From an uncultured Spirochaetaceae bacterium (GTDB lineage Bacteria; Spirochaetota; Spirochaetia; Treponematales; Treponemataceae): a stretch of 5,482 nt of DNA. The stretch is from positions 1-5,482 of the forward strand of contig CACYDQ010000371.1 in the NCBI GenBank assembly GCA_902773215.1. The letters run 5' to 3'. Under the pieces are notes generated by a model. That model ran no database searches, was not told the DNA's origin, and was given only the letters and a program-made list of their open reading frames with translations. The first letter of the stretch is position 1. Each line of letters starts with the position of its first letter. Of the stretch, positions 1-5,482 are shown piece after piece. The translations under genes were made by a program, and so were the position numbers.

Positions 1-81
1 CCGGGATGAGACTCGAACTCACACGCTTTTTACGGCACTAGGACCTGAACCTAGCGTGTCTACCAATTCCACCATCCGGGC
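1..81 (-). tRNA. tRNA-Leu(CAG), 3' end cut by window edge
   Basis: Read on the minus strand from position 81, the sequence folds as a class II tRNA. It has a 7-nt acceptor strand (GCCCGGA), a D-arm with a GTG/CAC stem and the invariant GG in its loop, an anticodon stem CTAGG/CCTAG around the loop TTCAGGT, a 15-nt long variable region, and a T-arm with the canonical GTTCGAGTC core. The anticodon is CAG (plus-strand 45-47), which reads the leucine codon CUG. The long variable arm is the class expected of leucine tRNAs. The window begins before the last two acceptor bases, the discriminator and any encoded CCA, so those cannot be judged. One oddity is that the innermost acceptor pair would be A7:C66 rather than a Watson-Crick pair. 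The gene has its own promoter immediately upstream and does not depend on read-through from the protein genes. Confidence 0.96.
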
Positions 82-91
82 AAGTGATAAT

Positions 92-120
92 AGTATATAG
101 AAAACGAGTGCTTTGGTCAA
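92..120 (-). promoter_or_regulatory. sigma70-type promoter of tRNA-Leu
   Basis: On the minus strand, TTGACC (120-115) is followed after exactly 17 nt by TATACT (97-92). Each hexamer differs from consensus at one position. Initiation about 7 nt beyond the -10 box would fall near 85, leaving a leader of only a few bases before the tRNA 5' end at 81. This is typical of strong stable-RNA promoters. It occupies the gap between the zinc-ribbon gene stop (138) and the tRNA. The classic TTGACA/TATAAT architecture argues against Bacteroidota, whose primary sigma uses different hexamers. Confidence 0.85.
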
Positions 121-137
121 GCCCCTGAGGGCGGAAT

Positions 138-524
138 TTACGATTTTATGTTAAGAAGTGCGACAATCAGCCCTATGAGGACTATGATGCTGACGATCAT
201 CAGCCAGGTGGGAACGTCGCTCCCCGTTCCCTGCGGACGTCGGGCAGACCCTCCTGCTTTCTTCTCTTTTTTGGATTTCTTGGCTTTCTGTTTTTTGTCC
301 CTAAGGAAGGAGGGGACCTGCCCCGGCCCGTAGATGTCCTCCTGGCTCATCGCATAGTGGCAGCGGGGGCATCCGTTCTTGAAGTCGTTCACGCTGCCCA
401 TGTAGCCGCAACTGGGGCAACGGACAGCGGCGAAGAACTTGCCGCAGTGAGGGCAGAAGCGGGCGTTGGCCGCCACTTCCTCACCGCAGTTCTCGCAAAA
501 GTACTTGGGCTTTGTGCTTGACAT
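138..524 (-). CDS. double zinc-ribbon protein with C-terminal membrane anchor
   Basis: A 128-residue protein of unknown function. Two zinc ribbons lie at the N-terminus: C10/C13 with C24/C27, then C36/C39 with C52/C55, all in CxxC knuckles, so two structural zinc ions are expected. A short conserved-looking stretch around YGPGQVPSFLRD (65-76) leads into a very lysine-rich linker (77-89). A single hydrophobic helix follows at about 105-124, leaving only a four-residue tail. The predicted topology is tail-anchored, with the zinc ribbons in the cytoplasm. The ATG overlaps the stop of the upstream gene as TAATG and has no strong Shine-Dalgarno of its own, so translation is probably coupled. The lysine linker is encoded with two runs of six A, which are possible slippage sites. 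Zinc ribbons of this kind occur in many unrelated small proteins that bind nucleic acid or protein, so no function can be assigned. The gene itself is well supported by its motifs. Confidence 0.9.
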   Translation of the reverse strand: MSSTKPKYFCENCGEEVAANARFCPHCGKFFAAVRCPSCGYMGSVNDFKNGCPRCHYAMSQEDIYGPGQVPSFLRDKKQKAKKSKKEKKAGGSARRPQGTGSDVPTWLMIVSIIVLIGLIVALLNIKS

Positions 525-1507
525 TACTCTGTGCCGAGGTTATCGACGATGTAATTGTAAATGTACCAGATGCCGTCCCTTTGGCGCACGTAGTAGGTGT
601 AGCGCTTCTTTTCGGTAAAAGTCCCGTTGTTGAAGAACTCCAGGACCTTGACGCTTCCGTCAGTCTGAGAGTAAGTCGTGTTCTCTATCTCGAACCTGTC
701 CGGAATTGCCACGATGTCCCGCTCAATTCTGGTCTGCTTGAGACTGGACTTGAAGGCGAGAATCTGCTTGTTGCGTCCGTCCGCGCTCTCGGCGTTGTAC
801 CTGCGGCTACGGGCGGGATCGCGCTTAAGCATCTCTTCCACGTCCATATACAGGAAGTACTGGTCCCAGAGGCTCCTCTGGCGGGCAATAATCGTCTGCT
901 CGACGACCTTGTCCGGGCTTATCGCTTCGGGCTGCAGGATGGCGGCGGTGGTCACGGCGACCGGAATCTCCGTGGAAGAGGCCGCGGTGGAGGAGGGGCG
1001 GATCTCAAGGCTCAGGCGGTTGGACGTGATATAGTCATAGCGGTTGGAGTAGAGCTCCGGATAGAACTTCATGTTGATGTAGTAGATGGAGGCATTGTTG
1101 ATATTGATGAAGTCCTTGAGGTTCTCTACGAAGGAATACTCCTCTCCGGCCTCCAGCGCAATCTCGCGGAAGTAGACGGTCTGGTTGGTCGTCCGCTTCT
1201 TGAGCAGGCTGGAAGTCTCCTCGAGCTTGGTATTCTTTACGTCTACCGCATCGAAGTCTATGCTGAACCGCCTGTCATCGGCGAGCTTGAAGCGCAGGGT
1301 ATCCGACCCGGTGTTCTTTATCGTTATGTGGATGTTGACGGGGTTGTCGCCGGCGTTCCCCGGGTAATACATGTTCTTATCATAGAATTTTATGGAAACC
1401 TTTGCATTCTCAGCGGCCTTTTCTTCCGCTTTCAGTGTACTTTCTACGGCGCATATCTGGGCAAGGACAGCTAAAGATGTTATAATGCCTACAAATGTCT
1501 TTTTCAC
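524..1507 (-). CDS. predicted exported protein, unknown function (beta-sandwich plus NTF2-like C-terminus)
   Basis: A 327-residue protein that I cannot name; it resembles conserved treponemal hypothetical proteins. I chose the GTG at 1507 because GGGAG sits 6 nt upstream and the protein then opens with a normal Sec signal peptide: MKK, then a hydrophobic stretch to about residue 18, with likely cleavage after A20. C19 does not sit in a good lipobox. A GTG nine codons further upstream (1534) has no ribosome site and would spoil the signal. Residues about 36-171 are rich in alternating beta-type sequence (for example VSIKFYDKNMYYPG and VNIHITIKNTGSDTLRF) and look like an Ig-like or BsuPI-like sandwich. 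A Ser/Thr/Ala/Pro linker (about 172-195) follows. The C-terminal 130 residues, ending in YYVRQRDGIWYIYNYIVDNL, resemble an NTF2-like fold. Both domain calls are by eye. The stop overlaps the next gene's ATG by one base. Confidence 0.88.
   Translation of the reverse strand: MKKTFVGIITSLAVLAQICAVESTLKAEEKAAENAKVSIKFYDKNMYYPGNAGDNPVNIHITIKNTGSDTLRFKLADDRRFSIDFDAVDVKNTKLEETSSLLKKRTTNQTVYFREIALEAGEEYSFVENLKDFININNASIYYINMKFYPELYSNRYDYITSNRLSLEIRPSSTAASSTEIPVAVTTAAILQPEAISPDKVVEQTIIARQRSLWDQYFLYMDVEEMLKRDPARSRRYNAESADGRNKQILAFKSSLKQTRIERDIVAIPDRFEIENTTYSQTDGSVKVLEFFNNGTFTEKKRYTYYVRQRDGIWYIYNYIVDNLGTE
1458..1486 (+). promoter_or_regulatory. candidate mfd promoter
   Basis: TGGGCA (1458-1463, four of six matches to TTGACA) and a perfect TATAAT (1481-1486) are separated by 17 nt. 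Initiation would be near 1493, giving an mfd leader of about 78 nt. The promoter lies inside the first codons of the divergent exported-protein gene. A weaker alternative nearer the start, TTTTCA (1524-1529) with TATGTT (1548-1553), has an 18-nt spacer and is less convincing. Confidence 0.5.
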
Positions 1508-1513
1508 GGCTAA

Positions 1514-1518
1514 CTCCC
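1514..1518 (-). promoter_or_regulatory. Shine-Dalgarno GGGAG that decides the GTG start
   Basis: GGGAG on the minus strand lies 6 nt (TTAGCC) before the GTG at 1507. It is the only good ribosome-binding sequence near either candidate start of the exported-protein gene and favours the shorter form with the clean signal peptide. The 3' arm of a small hairpin (1519-1532) abuts it directly. Confidence 0.7.
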
Positions 1519-1532
1519 GCCTGTTTTCAGGC
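1519..1532. other. small perfect hairpin in the divergent leader
   Basis: GCCTG, four bases, CAGGC form a perfect 5-bp stem with a TTTT loop on the plus strand and an AAAA loop on the minus strand. On the minus strand it sits immediately upstream of the GGGAG ribosome site of the exported-protein gene. On the plus strand it falls in the mfd leader. No T-run follows on either strand, so it is not an intrinsic terminator. A role in leader stability or ribosome access is possible but undemonstrated; a 5-bp stem can occur by chance. Confidence 0.4.
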
Positions 1533-1570
1533 ACTGTTAAATTCTTCTATGTTCTCTTTATCGGTATCCT

Positions 1571-4500
1571 ATGAAAAATAATTTATCAATAAATGGGCTT
1601 GCCTTGTCAAGCCTTCTCCGGGCTTATCCGCCCCTTGCCGAGGCTGTCTCCTCCGTATCCAACGGGACAGTTTCCCTTCCTGCCGATGTCAAGGGCCTCA
1701 AAGGCAGCCTCCCGCTTTTCTTTGTGGCGGATTATATAGAAAAAAATCTCGGAAACGCATCGAGCTCCGGACAAACGGATTATGTCATCGTAACCCCGGG
1801 GCAGAAGGAAGGAGACGAGTGCGAAAGCGACCTCGAGACCATCATGGGGGACAACGTCTCTATATATAAGCTTCCCTGGTGGGGAAACATGCCTTACAGG
1901 AGCGCTGCCTCGGGTTCCTCGGTCTTCGGGGAGCGGGCTGCGTTTCTTGCCCGCCTGTCAGTCAGGAACTCCACAGGAGAGCCTCCCCGTATCTTTATAG
2001 TTCCGCAGAGGGCATTTTTGACGCCTTTGCCCCCTCCCGAATACGAGCGGAAGCTTCTGAGGCGGCTGTCCAAGGGGCAGGCAATAGACACGGTAGCCCT
2101 CGCCAAGGATTTGATCGCATTGGGCTATGCCCGTGTTCCCCGCGTCACCGTGAAAGGGGAATTTGCCCTGCGCGGTGAGGTGCTGGACATCTTCATGCCC
2201 GGAGAAAAGTACGCGTACCGCATTCTCTTTGACTTCGACACAATTGAGCAAATCAAACCATTCAATCCGGAAACACAGGGAACAAGTCCAAAGGAAGCCT
2301 GTCCCGAGAACCTCGTTATCTACCCGATGAAGGAGGTCGTCTGGGATGACGAGCTGTGCGGAAAGCTTGAGAGTCTCCTCGAGAAGGAGGACAGGGAAGC
2401 CGTCTCTTCGGAAGACGACACGCTTAAGCGGGGGACCGGTGACGTTCACCTGCCTTTGACCGAGGAAGGGAAGAAGGAGATGGAACGGCTCCTGACCGAA
2501 CTTTCCGTCAACCGATTCAGCGAGGGCGAGGAGCTTTTCTACGGAAGCATCTGGGACAAACAGTATAGTCTGACAGACTATATAATGGAAGAAACTATGG
2601 TTTTCTTCATGGATTATGATCGGCTCGTGAATGCAGTACAGATGCTGTCCAATGAGTATGCATCCGCCTACCGGCTTGCCCGGCAACGAATGCCCGTACT
2701 GCAACCGAAAAGCATGCTCCTCGATTTTAAAACAACCGTCCGTTACATACCGAACAGTATGTTTTTCCGTACTATCGAAAATGAACCGTCGCTGAAAGAC
2801 TGTTCGCCGGAGTCAGGACGCGGGGAAATCGTCATTCCGAGCCAGGAATCGCAGAGTTTTTTTGGCAATATAAACTATCTGAAAGAGACCTTTACGTCGC
2901 TCCGGCAGGCGGGCTACCGGATTTTCGTCTTTGCAGATAACCCTAACCAGGCCCTGCGGGTGGGCGAGCTCCTGAAGGACTTCACGACGGAGGAAGGGGG
3001 CTTCCCCGTCAAGATTGAGGCGCTCTCTCTGACGGCGGGATTCTCCATCGAGGCAGAAAAAATTCTTGTCATCCAGGAGAACGAGATTTTTGGCCGCAGG
3101 AAGGCCGCCCCTGCATCCATCAGGCGTGCAAAGTCCCAGGTCATTGACAACTTTGTGGAGCTGAACCCCGGAGACTACGTCGTCCATGCAAACTACGGGA
3201 TAGGCCTCTTTAAAGGCATAGAGCGGGTGAAGGCCATGGGGATGGAACGCGATTATATCAAGCTCGAGTATGCAGACCAGGACTTCATCTTCGTCCCCAT
3301 TGAGCAAGTTAACATGGTTCAGCGTTACATCGGCAATGAGGGAGGGCACCCGCAGCTGGACCGCATCGGCAGCAAGAGCTGGAAGAACCGCAAGTCAAAA
3401 GTCCAGCAGAAAGTCGAGGAGATGGCGGAGAAGCTGATAGACCTCTATTCCAAGCGGCAGGCCTCGCGCGGATTCCCGTTCCCCAAGGACGGGGAGTGGC
3501 AGACGGCCTTTGAGGCTGCCTTTCCTTATGAGGATACGCCCGATCAGATGGAAGCAGCCCAGGAAATCAAGGCTGACATGGAGAAGCCCGTTCCGATGGA
3601 CCGCTTGCTCTGCGGCGATGTCGGCTATGGCAAGACGGAGGTCGCAATGCGGGCGGCGTTCAAGGCGGTCATGGGGGGCAAGCAGGTCGCTTTCCTTGCG
3701 CCGACGACGATTCTTGCCGAGCAGCACTACGAGAGCTGCCTGGAAAGATTCAAGAACTTCCCTGTCCAGATAGCGATGCTCTCCCGCTTTGTCGCTCCAG
3801 CTGAGCAGAAGAAGGTCATTGCAGCCTTGGCAAAGGGGAAAGTGGACATCCTTGTCGGAACCCACAGAATCATACAGAAAGACATTGTGTACAAGGACCT
3901 GGGCCTTATGATAATCGATGAGGAGCAGAGGTTCGGGGTTAAGGACAAGGAGAAGCTTAAGACCCTCAAGACGAATATCGACAGCCTTGCGATGAGCGCG
4001 ACCCCGATTCCGCGTACTCTGCACATGAGCCTCCTGAAGATACGCGATATGTCGCTCCTGACTACGCCGCCCCAGAACCGGCAGCCGATTGAAACCACTA
4101 TAGAGTCTTACTCCGGAGACAAGATTGCCCAGGCAATCCGGCGGGAAGTGGAGCGGGGCGGGCAGGTCTTCTATCTGCACAACCGGGTGGAGACACTTTT
4201 AGAAACACGAATACAGCTGGAGAAGCTTGTCCCGGAGATGTTGATAGACGTGGCGCACGGGCAGATGTCCAGCGAGGAGCTGGACGACATCTTCCGCAGG
4301 TTCAAGATGGGGGGATTCCATGTCCTGGTCGCGACGACGATAATTGAGAACGGCATTGACATTCCCAATGTCAATACGATAATCATAGACCGGGCGGACA
4401 TGTACGGTGTGAGCCAGCTGTATCAGCTGCGCGGACGGGTAGGGAGGAGCGACCGCAAAGCCTACGCATACCTCTTCTACCCGGAGAATAAGTCCCTGAG

Positions 4501-5158
4501 CGAAGTCGCGATGCGGCGGCTTCAGGTTATCAGCGACTTTACGGAGCTGGGCTCGGGCTTCAAGATAGCGATGAAGGACATGGAGATCCGGGGGGCGGGC
4601 AACCTTCTGGGCCGGGATCAGAGTGGAGAGGTCTGCGCAGTCGGCTTCGAGATGTACCTGCACCTGCTGAACGCTGCTATTGAGCGGCTGACCAGCAGTG
4701 GCTGGCAGGCTCCGGACGAGACTCTGATGGAGCTGGAGTATACAGGCTTTATCCCGGACCGCTATATATCCGATGCCCAGACCAAGATGGAGCTATATAA
4801 GAAGATTGCCGCCATAGGCACGCAAGGGGAGCTGGAGGCAGTATATGGGGAGCTGCAGGACAGGTTCGGGCCGATTCCGGATGAGGTATCAAGCCTGCTG
4901 AGCCTTGCCAAGATACGGATTCTCTGCCACAAACTGACCATCGTGTCCTTAATAGAAAGGAAAGAGACCGTACGGGTTGAATTCGGCAATGACGCGAAGA
5001 TCAGCGTTGATAAGGTCCTGAGCTTGATAAAGCGGAACCCTGGCAGCGTCAGTCTGGACTCACAACACCCCAACCAGATCCTGCTCAAGACGAACTCAAT
5101 CGACTTGAACACCAAGAGCGAGTTTATCAGGGAAAAGCTGGAACAATTGGTCGGCTAA
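1571..5158 (+). CDS. mfd: transcription-repair coupling factor Mfd (ATP-dependent DNA translocase)
   Basis: Full-length Mfd, 1195 residues (E. coli 1148). It binds RNA polymerase stalled at lesions, pushes it off by translocating on the DNA and recruits UvrA. The UvrB-like N-terminal module (about 1-350) includes LPWWGNMPY (101-109) and GEFALRGEVLDIF; R201 lies in the region known to contact UvrA. The phosphate-loop region of this module is degenerate, as usual. The RNA-polymerase-interacting CarD-like domain starts near L531 (LNPGDYVVHANYGIG) and runs to about 590. The RecG-like motor follows: Q659, Walker A GDVGYGKT (682-689), APTT (710-713), DEEQ (783-786), SATP (809-812), motif V around 922-940 and QLRGRVGR (952-959). 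The TRG translocation motif begins near F990, and the C-terminal regulatory domain begins near 1052. All key residues are present. The ATG at 1571 is the first usable start after an in-frame TAA at 1538, yet no Shine-Dalgarno precedes it. The gene appears monocistronic. Confidence 0.98.
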   Translation: MKNNLSINGLALSSLLRAYPPLAEAVSSVSNGTVSLPADVKGLKGSLPLFFVADYIEKNLGNASSSGQTDYVIVTPGQKEGDECESDLETIMGDNVSIYKLPWWGNMPYRSAASGSSVFGERAAFLARLSVRNSTGEPPRIFIVPQRAFLTPLPPPEYERKLLRRLSKGQAIDTVALAKDLIALGYARVPRVTVKGEFALRGEVLDIFMPGEKYAYRILFDFDTIEQIKPFNPETQGTSPKEACPENLVIYPMKEVVWDDELCGKLESLLEKEDREAVSSEDDTLKRGTGDVHLPLTEEGKKEMERLLTELSVNRFSEGEELFYGSIWDKQYSLTDYIMEETMVFFMDYDRLVNAVQMLSNEYASAYRLARQRMPVLQPKSMLLDFKTTVRYIPNSMFFRTIENEPSLKDCSPESGRGEIVIPSQESQSFFGNINYLKETFTSLRQAGYRIFVFADNPNQALRVGELLKDFTTEEGGFPVKIEALSLTAGFSIEAEKILVIQENEIFGRRKAAPASIRRAKSQVIDNFVELNPGDYVVHANYGIGLFKGIERVKAMGMERDYIKLEYADQDFIFVPIEQVNMVQRYIGNEGGHPQLDRIGSKSWKNRKSKVQQKVEEMAEKLIDLYSKRQASRGFPFPKDGEWQTAFEAAFPYEDTPDQMEAAQEIKADMEKPVPMDRLLCGDVGYGKTEVAMRAAFKAVMGGKQVAFLAPTTILAEQHYESCLERFKNFPVQIAMLSRFVAPAEQKKVIAALAKGKVDILVGTHRIIQKDIVYKDLGLMIIDEEQRFGVKDKEKLKTLKTNIDSLAMSATPIPRTLHMSLLKIRDMSLLTTPPQNRQPIETTIESYSGDKIAQAIRREVERGGQVFYLHNRVETLLETRIQLEKLVPEMLIDVAHGQMSSEELDDIFRRFKMGGFHVLVATTIIENGIDIPNVNTIIIDRADMYGVSQLYQLRGRVGRSDRKAYAYLFYPENKSLSEVAMRRLQVISDFTELGSGFKIAMKDMEIRGAGNLLGRDQSGEVCAVGFEMYLHLLNAAIERLTSSGWQAPDETLMELEYTGFIPDRYISDAQTKMELYKKIAAIGTQGELEAVYGELQDRFGPIPDEVSSLLSLAKIRILCHKLTIVSLIERKETVRVEFGNDAKISVDKVLSLIKRNPGSVSLDSQHPNQILLKTNSIDLNTKSEFIREKLEQLVG
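1582..1610 (-). promoter_or_regulatory. candidate promoter of the exported-protein/zinc-ribbon unit
   Basis: On the minus strand a perfect TTGACA (1610-1605) is followed after 17 nt by GATAAA (1587-1582), a four-of-six match to TATAAT. Initiation near 1575 would leave a leader of about 68 nt before the GTG at 1507. The element lies inside the first 14 codons of mfd. The -10 match is modest, so this is a candidate only. Confidence 0.42.
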
Positions 5159-5193
5159 TACTGGCCGGTGGCTGATACAGGACGAAGGAAAAG

Positions 5194-5482
5194 CTAATCA
5201 TCTGTCTCTGGGGGCTCGTCCCTCAGGGGCAGCAGGTTGTAGTAGATGTAATACCCATCAGAATTGCTGAACTTGTTATCGAAAAAGAAGATGATGTAGG
5301 AATCTTCCCCACATAAGGAATTCTCGTTCTCATCCTTAAAATTGTAAGCAAGATAGATATGCTTACCCTGCCAGTTTTCCCGGTAGCCATCTCTGATAGC
5401 ATCTGCATAATATCCATTCTTGTTCGTCTCGGAGTAAAAACGCTCGCTTCGCACCCACGTTTCCGGTATAAGATAGTTTTCC
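5194..5482 (-). CDS. C-terminal part of an unrecognised protein, cut by right edge
   Basis: The minus-strand frame is open from the window edge to a TAG at 5194-5196 and gives 95 residues with no stop. A GTG at 5454 could be read as a start, but the frame continues upstream with ordinary sequence (ENYLIPETW), so this is more likely the tail of a longer gene. The fragment is rich in Tyr, Asn, Asp and Glu, contains a strongly beta-like stretch (EDSYIIFFFDN) and another aromatic strand (DGYYIYYNLLPL), and ends in an acidic tail (RDEPPETDD). One cysteine is visible, and there is no membrane helix or signal in this part. The base composition looks more A+T-rich than mfd. I do not recognise the family. 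The gene converges on mfd, with only 35 bp between the two stops and no clear terminator for either. Confidence 0.6.
   Translation of the reverse strand, partial: ENYLIPETWVRSERFYSETNKNGYYADAIRDGYRENWQGKHIYLAYNFKDENENSLCGEDSYIIFFFDNKFSNSDGYYIYYNLLPLRDEPPETDD

Noticed and set aside
121..132. GCCC/GGGC hairpin after the zinc-ribbon gene as an intrinsic terminator
   Set aside because: The stem is only four base pairs and is followed on the minus strand by TTGACC, the tRNA -35 box, not a T-run. It may be chance; a real terminator is not supported.
512..1474. A 320-codon open frame on the plus strand opposite the exported-protein gene
   Set aside because: Its product is low-complexity Gly/Arg/Leu/Val sequence with no domain logic, ribosome site or signal. 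The minus-strand frame has a Shine-Dalgarno, a signal peptide and plausible domains, so this one is its shadow.
1505..1534. GTG at 1534 as the start of the exported-protein gene
   Set aside because: It has no ribosome-binding sequence and adds nine polar residues (PENRRELA) in front of the MKK signal peptide; the GTG at 1507 is better on both counts.
1958..4663. Several long minus-strand open frames (about 150-260 codons) antisense to mfd
   Set aside because: They lie entirely opposite the conserved mfd coding sequence. Their translations are His/Leu/Arg-rich mirror products with no recognisable motif, as expected from codon bias on the opposite strand.
5159..5193. Inverted-repeat material (GCC/GGC, CTG/CAG) between the convergent stops as a terminator
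   Set aside because: The stems are three to four base pairs with an internal bulge and there is no T-tract on either strand.
5452..5454. GTG at 5454 as the true start of the right-edge gene
   Set aside because: The frame stays open to the window edge with ordinary codons, and no Shine-Dalgarno lies just upstream, so a truncated longer gene is more likely, though a small 86-residue protein cannot be excluded.
1..5482. Mobile element, CRISPR, prophage or defence system
   Set aside because: No transposase, integrase, direct-repeat array, terminal inverted repeats or defence-associated gene is visible. The tRNA gene shows no duplicated 3' fragment elsewhere in the window that would suggest an attachment site.

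Overview
The window looks like an ordinary chromosomal housekeeping region of a bacterium with mid-range G+C (roughly the low-to-mid fifties by eye, not computed) and sigma70-type promoters. The character of the Mfd protein, together with the secreted protein and the zinc-ribbon protein beside it, suggests a spirochaete of the Treponema type. That placement is inferred from protein resemblance without a search and is only moderately confident; no species can be named.

Layout, left to right. A tRNA-Leu(CAG) gene on the minus strand (1-81) is cut by the left edge just before its 3' end and has its own near-consensus promoter (92-120). Upstream of it, also on the minus strand, is a two-gene unit. 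A predicted exported protein of unknown function (524-1507) is followed, with a one-base TAATG overlap, by a small double zinc-ribbon protein with a C-terminal membrane anchor (138-524). A 63-bp divergent intergenic region (1508-1570) separates this unit from mfd (1571-5158, plus strand), which encodes the full-length transcription-repair coupling factor and fills about two thirds of the window. At the right edge is the C-terminal part of an unrecognised minus-strand gene (5194-5482), convergent with mfd across a 35-bp gap.

How the parts relate. Mfd frees RNA polymerase stalled at DNA lesions and recruits the UvrABC excision machinery. Nothing in the neighbouring genes points to a repair operon; they appear to be adjacent only. 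The two minus-strand genes are probably translationally coupled and may work at the same membrane, the zinc ribbons on the cytoplasmic side and the partner outside, but this is inference. The most interesting non-coding signal is the mfd/exported-protein divergent region, where the best promoter candidates lie inside each other's coding starts, so the two 5' leaders would be complementary.

I found no mobile element, CRISPR array, phage gene, riboswitch or clearly novel system. The genuinely undescribed material is the pair of uncharacterised minus-strand proteins and the partial gene at the right edge.
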